From NCBI GenBank assembly GCA_905221605.1, contig CAJNDS010000058.1, positions 756,992 to 820,991 on the forward strand: a DNA stretch of 64,000 nt, in the 5' to 3' direction. The DNA is from Symbiodinium natans (Eukaryota > Sar > Dinophyceae > Suessiales > Symbiodiniaceae). The position numbers and the translations under genes are program-made. The notes under the pieces are model-generated. The model searched no databases. It was not told where the DNA came from and worked only from the letters and a program-made list of their open reading frames with translations. This document shows positions 42,336 to 51,900 of this stretch, piece after piece (within the stretch, counting starts at the first letter, position 1; the number at the start of each line of letters is the position of its first letter).

Positions 42336-42621
42336 GCTTTAGGACAGACGGCTTAGAGCCTCCGGCTTCAGGGTGCTCGGAGTCGTTGAAATAGACCGGG
42401 CAACCCACATGTTTGGGGGTTTGAGTCTCCTAAACCCCAAAAACCCTATAAACCCTATAAAACCTATAAACCCTGTAAACCCTATAAACCCTATAAACCC
42501 TGTAAACCCCAAAAAGCCCTATAAACCCTATAAGCCCTCTAAACCCTGAAAACCCGAAAAAAAACCCTAAAAACCCCCCAAAAAAAACCCTAAACCCTGG
42601 AAGAGTCAAGCCGCTCATCGC

Positions 42622-42682
42622 AGAGTGTTCGCATTATGTCGGACTGGATCTCGTTCTGCCGCTGGAGCGCAACAAGAGCATC
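42622..42682 (-). CDS. Candidate exon, coiled-coil gene
   Basis: DALVALQRQNEIQSDIMRTL. Acceptor AGAGTTCCAG|, donor ACTCT|GCGATG (GC). Convincing coiled-coil composition. Confidence 0.55.
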
Positions 42683-43021
42683 CTGGAACTCTATAGGCTT
42701 CGAGGGTTGAGGGCATAGCAGGTTTAGGGTTTAGGGTTTAGGGTTTAGGGTTTAGGGTTTAGGGTTTAGGGTTAGGGGTCTAGGGTTTAGGGTTTAGGGT
42801 TCAGGGTCTAGGGTTTTGGGTTCAGGGTTTTAGGGCTCAGGGTTCTAGGCTTAGGGTTTGGGCTAAGCGCTGAGTAAGGCTTCTCAGGGGGTTTAGGGTT
42901 GAGGGTTTAGGGTTTAGGGCTTAGGGCTTAGGGTTTAGGGTTTAGGGTTTAGGCGCCGAACCCTAAACTCGAAAACATAAACCCTAAGCCGGATTCAGCC
43001 TCCGTTGATGTCTATTGCTAC

Positions 43022-43060
43022 ATAGGGTTTCAAAGCGCTGTTGCTTTCCAACTTGTGAAG
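43022..43060 (-). CDS. Candidate exon, coiled-coil gene
   Basis: LHKLESNSALKPY, phase 0. Acceptor GTAAAACCCGCAG|, donor CCCTAT|GTAGCA. The plus strand is also open over this island. Confidence 0.4.
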
Positions 43061-43226
43061 CTGCGGGTTTTACGGAAAGTAGCAGGTGGTCCGTGCATGT
43101 TTTAAACAGGTCGAAAAACCCTGAAACCAAGGGTTTAGAATTTAGGGTTTAATGACTCCCTAAGAGCTCCCAGGGGGATTTTCCAAAGACCTCCCCAAGC
43201 CCAGTGGGATTCCCCCCAAACACGTC

Positions 43227-43263
43227 CCGTGCCTCCAGACGGTTCATGCGGTCTTCATGCATC
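43227..43263 (-). CDS. Candidate exon, coiled-coil gene
   Basis: MHEDRMNRLEAR. Acceptor GCATCCCAAG|G, donor GCACGG|GACGTG (GA). Confidence 0.45.
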
Positions 43264-43514
43264 CTTGGGATGCGGTTTAGGGTTTCATTTTAAGGGCTAG
43301 GGTTTAGGGTTTAGGGTTTAGGGTTAGATTTGAGGGGTTCAGGGTTCTTGGGGTTCTGGGCTCAAGGTTAAGGGGGGTTAGGGGTGTAGCTAGGGGTTTA
43401 GGGGCTTAGGGTTTATAGGGCTTCGGGGCTCAGAGGGGTGTAGAATTTAGGGTTGAGGGGCTCAAAACACTTGAGTCACAAACTTTGGTCTGGGCTGTGA
43501 AGGCGGGTGCTCCC

Positions 43515-43758
43515 CTTCTTACGTGCGAACGTTAGAGCTGTCCTGCCGTCACCCATTGTCAAGCTTTTTCAGCACCAGCTAGCTCTCATGTTTGCATGTC
43601 GCAAGAACCTTTTGCACATCACGTGCTTGCAGCTGGAAGCTGGTGAGACATGTACTTGACAAACGATGCACGCAGGACATATCTTTGGCTCGCATGCGCG
43701 TGGAGTTGGTGGTGTCCAGCCTTTAAAAAACCTTTACTGCTTGTCAAAGTCCTTGACC
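43515..43758 (-). pseudogene. Decayed ankyrin repeats after frameshift
   Basis: Directly 3' of the ankyrin stop codon the minus strand continues with recognisable but frameshifted repeat sequence. Near 43735-43758 the LLVEAGA-KDLT segment has lost about ten bases, which creates the stop; 43520-43640 matches a further decayed repeat. The C-terminus of the gene to the right is therefore secondarily shortened. Confidence 0.7.
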
Positions 43759-45675
43759 TCACCGCACCAGCCATCGTGCAATCTCCAAGTGCCCGTTCTC
43801 ACGTGCGAACGTCAGAGCTGTCCTGCCTTCATTGTCTGTCAAGTCCTTGTCTGCACCAGCTTCCAACAGCAAGCGTGCAATCTCCACGTGCCCGCTGTCA
43901 CATGCACACATGAGAGCTGTCCCGCCGTCATTGTCAAACGAGTCCTTGTCAGCACCAGCTTCCACCAGCAAGCGTGCAATCTCCAAATGCCCAATGTCGC
44001 ATGCAAACGTGAGAGCTGTCGAGCCTTCATTGTCTGTCAAGTCCTTCTCTGCACCGGCTTCCACTAGCAAGCGTACAACATTCAAATGCCCCTTGGCACA
44101 TGCGAGCATAAGAGCTGTCCTGCCTGCACCGCTTGTCAAGTCAATATTTGCACCAGCTTCCATCAGCAAGAGTGTAATATGCAGGTGGCCCTTGTGACAT
44201 GCAAACATGAGAGCCGTCCATCCGTCACTGCTTGTCAGGTCCAAATCAGCACCAGCTTCCACCAGCAAGCGTGCAATCTCAAGGTGCCCGTTGTCACATG
44301 CGAACGTGAGGGCTGTGCAGACGTCATTGTTAGGCAAGTTCGTGTCAGCACCAGCTCCTAGCAAGCGTGCAATCTCCAAGTGCCCTTTCTGACATGCGAA
44401 AGTCAGAGCTGTCCTGCCTTCATTGTCTCTCAAGTCCGTGTCAGCACCTGCTTCCACCAGAAACTGTACAATCTCCAAGTGCCCGTTCTCACATGCGAAG
44501 GAGAGAGCTGTCCTGCCTGCGTGGGTTGTCAAGTCCATTGCACCAGCTTCCACCAGCAAGCGTGCGATCTCCAAATGTCCGCTGCCACATGCAAACGTCA
44601 GAGCTGTCCAGCCATCATCGTCAGTCACGTCCGTGTCAGCACCAGCTTCCACCAGCAAGCGTGCAATCTTCAAATGCCCCTTGTCACATGCGAACGTGAG
44701 AGCTGTCAAGCCTTTTTTGTCTGTCAGGTCCTTCTCTGCACCGGCTTCCACTAGCAAGCGTACAACATTCAAATGCCCCTTGGCACATGCGAGCATAAGA
44801 GCTGTCCTGCCTGCACCGCTTGTCAAGTCAATATTTGCACCAGCTTCCATCAGCAAGAGTGTAATATGCAGGTGGCCCTTGTGACATGCAAACATGAGAG
44901 CTGTCCAGCCTTCACTGCCTGGCAGGTCCATGTCAGCACCATCTTCCACCAGCAAGCGTGCAATCTCAAAGTGCCCGTGGTTACATGCGAACGTGAGTGC
45001 GGTCCCAGTGTCCACCAGCAAGTGTACAATATCCAGCTGCTCGTTGGCACATGCGAACTTGAGAGCTATCTTGCCGGCACGGTTTGTCAAGCTCTTGTCA
45101 GCACCAGCTTTCACCAGCAAGCGTACTATGTCCAAATGCCCCTTCTCACATGCGAAGGTGAGAGCTGTCTTGCCTGCGTCGGTTGTCAAGTCCATATCAG
45201 CGCCAGCTTCCACCAACAAGTGTGCAATCTCCAAGTGCCCGTTGGCACATGCGAGCATAAGAGCCGTCCTGCCTGCACGGTTTCTCAAGTCCTTATGAGC
45301 ACCGGCTGTCACGAGCAAGTGGGCAACCTGCGCAAGGCCGCTTGAGGCGGCGTGTAGGAGCTCATTTCCAGCTGTCCGTGCTCCAAACTCTTCATGCGCC
45401 AAGGAAGGCTTTAGCCACAGCTGCAGCTCCAATGGCTCGTCCAGCACCCTGTCATCGTCCAGCCTCGTGCTGCAATGCAAGAGCTCTTGGAGGCACGCAG
45501 GGAAACCGTGCAGCTGGCGCAAGTGGCGCTTCAGGGCAGCAACGTTGCTCAACTCCTCCCTGGACAAGGAGGCCAGCTCTGCACCAGAAATGCCCCAAAC
45601 ACGGAGCATCTGGGTGACAGGGACAATGTCGAGGCCTTGATCTAGATTGTGCCGTCGCCATGGCAGTATGAACAA
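43759..45675 (-). CDS. Ubiquitin-like domain plus ankyrin-repeat protein
   Basis: An uninterrupted 638-codon frame. Residues about 23-90 (MLRVWGISGAELASLSREEL ... LELQLWLKP) form the ubiquitin-like N-terminus seen in many Symbiodiniaceae ankyrin proteins. About 17 ankyrin repeats follow (RTALTFACENGHLEIARLLV + EAGAD-DLTDN), one shortened (VDTGTALTFACNHG) and others lacking one or two residues. Repeats serve protein binding; the target is unknown and no catalytic domain is present. The true start may be Met23, which directly follows an acceptor-like CCCTGTCACCCAG. The last repeat is cut by a frameshift. A 175-bp block is identical to another 687 bp away. The gene is intronless while its neighbours have many introns, which suggests origin through a processed copy. 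Confidence 0.93.
   Translation of the reverse strand: MFILPWRRHNLDQGLDIVPVTQMLRVWGISGAELASLSREELSNVAALKRHLRQLHGFPACLQELLHCSTRLDDDRVLDEPLELQLWLKPSLAHEEFGARTAGNELLHAASSGLAQVAHLLVTAGAHKDLRNRAGRTALMLACANGHLEIAHLLVEAGADMDLTTDAGKTALTFACEKGHLDIVRLLVKAGADKSLTNRAGKIALKFACANEQLDIVHLLVDTGTALTFACNHGHFEIARLLVEDGADMDLPGSEGWTALMFACHKGHLHITLLLMEAGANIDLTSGAGRTALMLACAKGHLNVVRLLVEAGAEKDLTDKKGLTALTFACDKGHLKIARLLVEAGADTDVTDDDGWTALTFACGSGHLEIARLLVEAGAMDLTTHAGRTALSFACENGHLEIVQFLVEAGADTDLRDNEGRTALTFACQKGHLEIARLLGAGADTNLPNNDVCTALTFACDNGHLEIARLLVEAGADLDLTSSDGWTALMFACHKGHLHITLLLMEAGANIDLTSGAGRTALMLACAKGHLNVVRLLVEAGAEKDLTDNEGSTALTFACDIGHLEIARLLVEAGADKDSFDNDGGTALMCACDSGHVEIARLLLEAGADKDLTDNEGRTALTFARENGHLEIARWLVR
44041..44215. 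repeat. Identical block within ankyrin gene, copy 1
   Basis: Identical to 44728-44902 (offset 687 bp, 229 codons). Other repeats in the gene differ at many silent sites, so this is a recent duplication or gene conversion. Confidence 0.85.
44728..44902. repeat. Identical block within ankyrin gene, copy 2
   Basis: See 44041-44215. It encodes ANIDLTSGAGRTALMLACAK and flanking residues in both places. Confidence 0.85.
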
Positions 45676-45762
45676 AACAACCTACTTAAATCCAAAGTGC
45701 CCTAAATCCTGAACCCTAAACCCTAAGCCCTAAGCCCTAAACCCAGATTCGGAACCAAAGAC

Positions 45763-45810
45763 AAAATGATAGGTCGGGTGTGTAGCTCGGGAGCCATCAA
45801 TGCTCTGCGT
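45763..45810 (-). CDS. Candidate exon, minus strand
   Basis: TQSIDGSRATHPTYHF, phase 0. Acceptor CCCCAAAAGCCAG|, donor CATTTT|GTCTTT. It lies just 5' of the ankyrin gene and could be its upstream exon or part of the surrounding gene. Confidence 0.35.
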
Positions 45811-45930
45811 CTGGCTTTTGGGGCTTGGACTAGGGCTTTAGGGTTTAGGGTTTAGGGTTTCCCCGACCCCCCCCTCCCCCAAAGGACTTTGCTTTTGTAG
45901 CTTTGGGGGGGCTTGTGCTTGTGGAGACAC

Positions 45931-45991
45931 TGTCGTGGCTTCCTTTGGTGCTTGTGGATGGAGGCTGTTGGGGCATTGCCGCCGCTTGGGA
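45931..45991 (-). CDS. Candidate exon, weak
   Basis: SQAAAMPQQPPSTSTKGSHD after CATACGCAAG|; donor CGACA|GTGTCT. Low complexity; the plus strand is also open. Confidence 0.25.
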
Positions 45992-46059
45992 CTTGCGTAT
46001 GTCTTTTGTTAATGGTGCCTTTTCGCGGATTGTTGGGGTTTGGAGTGCAGGGTATAGGG

Positions 46060-47000
46060 TTTAGGGTTAAGGCTGAGGGTTCACTGTTTCTGGATTGGGT
46101 TTGTTGGACTTAGGCTATTCACTGTTAGACTGCCGCACAGTAGGTGGGTTTCGGAAGGTTGGTTAATTGGGTGCCGGGTACCTCGATGGGAAGGGCTGGC
46201 GCGACCTGTTCTCGCACTTTCGAGATGTATAGTTGGGTCGTGAGTTGAGGGTCTTGGAGACTGCTCCAGATGAGAGTCCCCTTGTGGGGAAGAATTGCAG
46301 GGCTTCTGGACCACCCTAAACCCTATAAAGTCGAAAACCCTAGACCCCCAAACCCCAAACCCTTCAAACCCTGAACCCTTAACCCTAAACCCTAGCCCTA
46401 AACCCCAAACCCTCTCCCTCTCGAACCCTGAACACTAGACCACAGAGCCGCACCCAAAACCCTCTGCCTCGTAGAAATGAAGGACTTCAGGCGGCTAGTT
46501 CGGGTTTCGGGTAGACGTGTTAGGAGTTAGGGCTTCGGGTTTTGGCGTTGGGTGCTTAGGAGTTGGGGGGTTCAGGCCTTTAGTGCCTTCCAGCTTGAAT
46601 AGTCACGACGGCCCGGCCCATAGATTTGCATGCCATTGCTATGGGTAATCTGGCTACTATTTGCTTACAACACCCCCTCCCCCCCCCCCCCCCCAAAACA
46701 AAAAAACTGCAAGACGACAATCCCGAGATTACCCTTCCGAGGCAGAATGAGGAAGAATGTTTTTTTTACTTTTGGGGGGTTCTTAAGCAACTGGTACTCG
46801 GATGCCCAGTACCCCTATTCCCCCTTGTTTTTTTTTTTTTTGGGGGGGGGGTTTAGGTTCCCATATAAACCCCTTTTTGACCAAAAAAAGAGCAACCGTT
46901 TTAATCCTAGGGTTCTGGGGTTCTGGGCAGCCTAGAGTGTCTGGGGTGGGGGGGGGGGGTTGCTCCCATCTAAACATGAGCAAGTGCCCTACATTCCACA
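46060..47000. other. Unique spacer with homopolymer hairpins
   Basis: 46081-46314 is open on the minus strand (77 codons) with no motif. 46665-46800 and 46820-46890 carry C-run/A-run and T-run/G-run arms able to pair (CCCCCCAAAAC / TTTTGGGGGG), like the hairpin at 22018-22105. Confidence 0.4.
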
Positions 47001-47127
47001 TAAACCCTAAACCCTAAACCCTAAACCCCTAAACCCTAAACCCTAAACCCTAAATCCTATCAACCCTGAACCCTAAATCCAGTAAAGTCCTTCATTCTTA
47101 CGACCCTTCCTCCCAGGCAGTGCACAC

Positions 47128-47175
47128 TTTCAGGGCCCGACGTGGGGTCGTGAAACGTGCCCGCGGGGATGGATC
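47128..47175 (-). CDS. Candidate exon, minus strand
   Basis: DPSPRARFTTPRRALK, sixteen codons, phase 0. Acceptor CCGACATCGAG|, donor CTGAAA|GTGTGC. The other strand is also open. Confidence 0.35.
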
Positions 47176-48478
47176 CTCGATGTCGGACGAGTGGGGCTTT
47201 AGGGCTGAGGGTTTTAGGGTTTAGGGTTTAGGGCTAGGGCTTAGGGTTTAGGGCTAGGGCTGAGGGTTTTAGGGTTTGGGGTTTAGGGCTAGGGCTTGTA
47301 GGGTTATAGGGCACAGGAGGTTTATGGGCTTTGCACGGCTGAGAGGCTTTATGGTTAGGTTTAAACCAAATTGCAGAGTACCCTGGCCGAAAAAAGGCTT
47401 ATCTTTCAATTATGCCAGGATTGTATATACTCCAAAAGATTAAAGGTTATCTACTCAGCTACTATGTACATAAAGGTTTAGGGTAGTGAAAGCAGCCTGG
47501 TCATGCAACAGCAAGGTTTCGGGCTTCATTGAGAGAAAAGGCCATGATGGCCCCTTATCTAGTCTCACTTGTAGTGGTTCTTGATGAACCCTGAACCCCA
47601 CACCCGAAATCTATGTCATTAGTTAAAAGGGCTCAAGGTTTCTGGCATTGGTTCAGCGCATCTTTGCAGGACCCTAAACCCAAAACCCTAAACCTACCCT
47701 ACTGCCCATGCGAAGAGGGGACTGAGCCTGTCGCAGTTTCTTGAAGCCTTGAACTCCGTTCGGTGCGGTTTAGGGTTTCGGGTTTGGGGTTTCGGGTCCC
47801 CTATTTTGGCTTTTGGGACATTCTTCAAAAAGGATGGAACCCTAGACCTAGCTTACTAAACCCTGGACCCTAAACCCTAAACTCTAGCCCTAAACACTCA
47901 ACCCTAAAGCCCAGAAATTGGCACCCTGAGGTATGGGGCGCCGCGCCCGGCAATGACAGCTGCATCGCCGCACCCTTGCTAGGGGCGGATCTACCCTCCA
48001 GGGGTTCTACCTGTTAAGGATCCCTAAGGGAATATGAGGGCCATGTTAGGAGCATATTAAGGGGAGCCTTTGGGGGTACAACCTTAGGGGTACGAGTCTT
48101 CATCACTGGATACCCGAAGCCTAACAACCAAGGGTCCACTGCTCGGTTTTGGGGTTTAGGGTTTCGGGGTTTAGGGGTTTAGGGGCTGGGGCTTAGGGGT
48201 TTAGGGGTTTAGGGGTTTAGGGGTTTAGGGTTTGGGGCTTAGGGCTCAAAATGGCCCTCCCAACACCCTTACATTGTGTACCTGTAACAGTCCTTAGATT
48301 CGGGTTCAGCTCCAACCCCAAGCCCAAAACCCCAAGTCAAAAAATGGAAAGCCTCAGCCAGAAACCAGATCTTGAGCCCCATATTTAGGGTTTAGGGTTT
48401 GGGGTTTAGGGTTTAGGGTTTAGGGTTTGGGGTGTAGGGTTTCGGGTTTAGGGCCCTACACCAGCTCATAGAGCTGAC

Positions 48479-48502
48479 CTCAAGGTGAGTCTGGGGTTCA
48501 CC
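48479..48502 (-). CDS. Candidate micro-exon, minus strand
   Basis: GEPQTHLE, phase 0. Acceptor CCGGCATCGAG|, donor CTTGAG|GTCAGC. Confidence 0.3.
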
Positions 48503-48542
48503 CTCGATGCCGGTGGGGGCGTAAACGGTTTGTGGTAGTCAG

Positions 48543-48676
48543 TTAGGGTTTAGGGTTTAGGGTTTAGGGTTTAGGGTTTAGGGTTTAGGGTTTAGGGTTT
48601 AGGGTTTAGGGTTTAGGGTTTAGGGTTTAGGGTTTAGGGTTTAGGGTTTAGGGTTTAGGGTTTAGGGTTTAGGGTT
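48543..48676. repeat. TTTAGGG array, about 19 units
   Basis: Perfect G-rich tandem units. Confidence 0.97.
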
Positions 48677-49249
48677 GCGTGACCCTTAACCTGAAACCCT
48701 GAACCCTGAACCCTAGACCCTAACCCAAGGGAAAAGGAGGGGCGCTTCCGATGTTTTTTGGGGCTCATATAGGGACTCGTGTCGGGGCTATGCTTAAGGA
48801 GTATAAGGAAGGACCCCTAGAAGGCACACCTAATCTTATTCCCCTATATAACTACACAACCTCGATATACCTGATATAATCCCAATGTACCTAAGTAACC
48901 CCTGGATAACCCCCCTAAACCCTAAACCCTAAGGTCCCTTCTGAGGGTCCGTCCTAGTCCCTTGATATTCGGAACTAGGAACAGTAGAGGGCAGTCATAC
49001 AAGGACCACCGGCATTTCTGGTTTAGGGTTTAGGGTTTGGGGTTTAGGGCTAGTAGGGTTGAGGGTCTAGGGTTGAGGGTTTAGGGAGAGGTTTAGGGTT
49101 CAGGGCAAACAGAAACGACCAAGCCATAAAACTCAAACCCTAAGACCTTAAGCCTTACGACCCTAATCGCTCAACCCCGGATTCCCCAAATCCTAACACC
49201 CTGAACCAGACCCACATACTCACAACCCCCAACCCGAAAACCTAAACTT

Positions 49250-49337
49250 GGGATCTTCCCAGTTATACTAACAGTCCTTAATGTGGATTATAGTAGCACC
49301 CATCATCCTTATTAAGGACTGTTTGGGGAAACAACCC
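49250..49337. mobile_element. MITE-like element, family B, diverged
   Basis: GGGATCTTCCCAGTTATACT at the left; AAGGACTGTTTGGGGAAACA at the right. Confidence 0.65.
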
Positions 49338-49382
49338 TAAACCCTAAACCCCCCGACCCCATAATCCCGCCTCGTCTAGGAC

Positions 49383-49427
49383 CTGGTAGTGCGCCTCGCC
49401 CTGCTCCAAGGCCAACTCGGCGGTATC
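49383..49427 (-). CDS. Candidate exon after SAM-like region
   Basis: DTAELALEQGEAHYQ, fifteen codons, phase 0. Acceptor ACATCCAAAAG|, donor TACCAG|GTCCTA. It follows the SAM-like exon in compatible phase and starts the coiled-coil region. Confidence 0.55.
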
Positions 49428-49631
49428 CTTTTGGATGTGAGGGGTTTAGGGTTTAGGGTTTAGGGTTTAGGGTTTAGGGTTTAGGGTTTAGGGATGTAGA
49501 GTTTAGGGCTTAGGGAAGCTGAACCCTTTTTTTTGTTTGGGTCCGGGAGGGGGGTTTGGATTGTGCAGGGGGAAAGGCGGGGGGAGCCGGTTAAGTACTT
49601 GAACGAAGGATTGCGGGCTTTTGGGATTACA

Positions 49632-49767
49632 GGGTTTAGGGTTTAGGGTTTAGGGTTTAGGGTTTAGGGTTTAGGGTTTCTAAACCCTAAACCCTAAACC
49701 CTAAACCCTAAACCCTAAACCCTAAACCCTAAACCCTAAACCCTAAACCCTAAACCCTAACCCTAAA
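49632..49767. repeat. Head-to-head telomere repeat junction
   Basis: Seven TTTAGGG units run into twelve CCCTAAA units at 49679-49681 (GGGTTTCTAAACCC) with no spacer. This is the arrangement produced by end-to-end fusion of two telomeres, or by inverted duplication of one array. Confidence 0.93.
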
Positions 49768-49963
49768 ACTTCTTCTCACAGATGAGGCCGCGACTTGCAT
49801 CTCCAGCCTCCAAACCTAGGCATCTTAGGCGGTTTAGGGTTTAGGGTGTAGGGTTTAGGGTTTAGGGTTTCGGGTTTCGGGTTTAGGATGGTTTAGGGTT
49901 TAGGGTGGTTAGGGTTTGTGACAGCTCTTCGGTCTCAGTGGCAGGTTTCTGGGGTTTGTTAAA

Positions 49964-50078
49964 GGGTTCTTTAAGGGAGGGGGGTTCAAGGGGGTTATGT
50001 AACCAAGGTTTTTTAGTTCTCCCCCAGTACTCCCTAAGGCTCCCTAAGCTCCTGGAACCCCCCGTCCCTTAAGAACCC
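49964..50078. mobile_element. Inverted-repeat element, family F
   Basis: GGGTTCTTTAAGGGAGGGGG at the left; CCCCGTCCCTTAAGAACCC at the right, about 115 bp. Confidence 0.7.
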
Positions 50079-50294
50079 GATAAGTTTTGGGGTGTCGGGG
50101 TTCATTCGAGAGCCGACTGCATGTCTCAACACCTACACCCGAGACTAGCCCCAAACAGCTCCTTGGAACTGCCTCCAACGTCGTAGCGCCCTGACCCCTA
50201 AACCCTACATCTTAAACGCGAAACCCTGCGAACCCTAAACCCTAAACCTTGCGGACCGTAAACCCTCCTGAGAACTCAGAAGTTTAGGGAAGGC

Positions 50295-50339
50295 CTGAAG
50301 CCGCACGCTCCCGAATCCGGCAATCGCCCGCGCCCAATC
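50295..50339 (-). CDS. Candidate exon, frame uncertain
   Basis: Phase 0 reading DWARAIAGFGSVRLQ after AAGGCTCAAG|, donor CTTCAG|GCCTTC (GC). A second frame is also open, so the peptide is tentative. Confidence 0.35.
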
Positions 50340-50369
50340 CTTGAGCCTTAAACATAGAGAGACTCAACC

Positions 50370-50700
50370 CTGCAAACCCTGTGAAACCCTCTGGACCCTC
50401 TAGACCCTCTAAACCCCATCAACACTGTAAACCCCCTATAAACCGCGGCAAAGCCCATAAACCCTACGAACCCCTATAAACCCTAGAGGTCCCAGAAACC
50501 CTATTAGCCCTATAAACCCCCAAAACCCTACAAGCACTAAAAAAACCCGCAAACCCTATAAATCCTAGAAAACCTCTAATACCTAAACCCTATACACCCT
50601 ATGAAACCCCATAAACCCCTCCAAACCCTACAAATCCTAGAAACCCTCTAAACCCCATAAGCCCCTATAAACCTCTACAAACCCTAACCCAAGCCCTGGT
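50370..50700. repeat. Degenerate CCCTATAAA-type repeat
   Basis: Mostly CCCTATAAA, CCCTACAAA and CCCTGTAAA words, with no gene. Confidence 0.85.
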
Positions 50701-50822
50701 TCTTAGTAGGGAATGAGGGAACGAGGGCCCTACATATATATATATATATACATACATACATACATACATATGTACCCTTTCAAGGGACTATATAGGGTTC
50801 CTCATTCCCTCATTCCCACTTC
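50696..50822. mobile_element. MITE-like element, family D
   Basis: CTGGTTCTTAGTAGGGAATG + AGGGAAC at the left, TTCCTCATTCCCTCATTCCC at the right. A (TA)n(CATA)n microsatellite has expanded in the middle. Confidence 0.75.
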
Positions 50823-51008
50823 CCTCCTAAACCCTAAACTCTAAGCCCTGAACCTAAACCCGAAACCCGAAACCCTAAGCCCTAAACCCTAAACCCTAAA
50901 CCCTTAACCCTAAACCCTAAGCCGTAAGCCCTAAACCCTAAGCCCTAAACCCTAAACCCTAAACCCTAACCCTAGACCCTAAGCCCTATGCCCTAAACCC
51001 TGAAGGGC

Positions 51009-51084
51009 CTTCAGCCGCTTCTGCACAGCGGAAACCAGGTCCCAGGGAAGCTGCCGCTGGTGGCACTCCGCCTCGAAGCCATGT
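51009..51084 (-). CDS. Rhodopsin-gene exon, SAM-like C-terminal half
   Basis: HGFEAECHQRQLPWDLVSAV then QKRLK, preceded by one base of a split codon. Acceptor CCCTACACAG|, donor CTGAAG|GCCCTT (GC). It joins the exon at 52201 in exact phase (AG + A = Arg). The combined sequence, with FGELEVL ... LPWDLVSAVQKRLK, resembles the last helices of a SAM-type domain; this domain name is my inference. Confidence 0.6.
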
Positions 51085-51255
51085 CTGTGTAGGGTTTAGG
51101 GTCTAGGGTCTAGGGTTTAGGGTTTAGGGTTTAGGGTTTAGGGTTTAGGGTCTAGGGTTTAGGGTTTAGGGTCTAGGGTTAGGGTTTAGGGTTTAGGGTT
51201 TAGGGTTTAGGGTTTAGGGTTTAGGGTTTAGGGTTTAGGGTTTAGGGTTCAGGGT
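51085..51255. repeat. TTTAGGG / TCTAGGG array
   Basis: About 23 units with several TCTAGGG variants, filling the intron between the two SAM-like exons together with the arrays to 51550. Confidence 0.93.
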
Positions 51256-51544
51256 TTAGGGTTTAGGGTTTCGGCTTTAGGGTTCACTTTTCGAGGTTTA
51301 GGCGGTTTAGGGTTTAGAGCTTGGAGTTTGGAGTTTGGGCTTGAGGTCTAGGGTTTGGGGTACTGAGGGTTTGAGGGTTGAGGGTTTGAGGGTTTGAGGG
51401 GTTGAGGGTTTGGGGTACTGAGGGTTTCGGGCTTGGGGTTGAGGGTTGAGGGTTGAGGGTTTAGGGTTTAGGGTTTATAGGGTTATAGGGTTATAGGGTT
51501 ATAGGGTTTAGGGTTTAGGGTTTAGGGTTTAGGGTTTAGGGTTT

Positions 51545-51900
51545 AAGGGGTGCGTTTAGGGCTTCGGTTGCTCAGGAGCAGGATGCACCAGTATATGTCA
51601 CGTCATCCTGGCTTCTGGTCTTACGCAGGCTCTCCCACTCAATCGGAGAGCCTGCCAGAAAGCCTGAGCGCGGCGATCCTGGTATCGACTCGCGAGGGTA
51701 ACCATCTCGCCTGCACGCTCCACGCGAGAGTTTGCCCAATCACACTTCTGTAGTAGCGCCGGCAGTGGATTGACCAATGGCCCATTTGACTGCAATGGTG
51801 GCAACTGTCGCACTCAACCCTTGCCCTTACATGGACCAAAGGGAGGGTGGAGATTCAAAAAGCAACCCGCACAATCTCATCCACGTGGGGGGGCGTTACG
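51545..51900. other. Unique stretch in intron, both strands open
   Basis: On the minus strand 51652-51747 could be a 32-codon phase-0 exon (CDWANSRVERAGEMVTLASR), and an overlapping frame contains CHHCSQMGHWSIHC, spaced as a CCHC zinc knuckle (CX2CX4HX4C). Neither fits between the two phase-matched SAM-like exons, so I leave both uncalled. Confidence 0.4.

Noticed and set aside
43650-45617. Plus-strand frames of 60-190 codons opposite the ankyrin gene
   Set aside because: Antisense shadows of the repeat units; the minus frame has the domain and the consensus residues.
51652-51747. 96-nt phase-0 minus exon (CDWANSRVERAGEMVTLASR)
   Set aside because: It lies between two exons (52201-52245 and 51009-51084) that join each other directly in phase and in sense; including it would break the frame.
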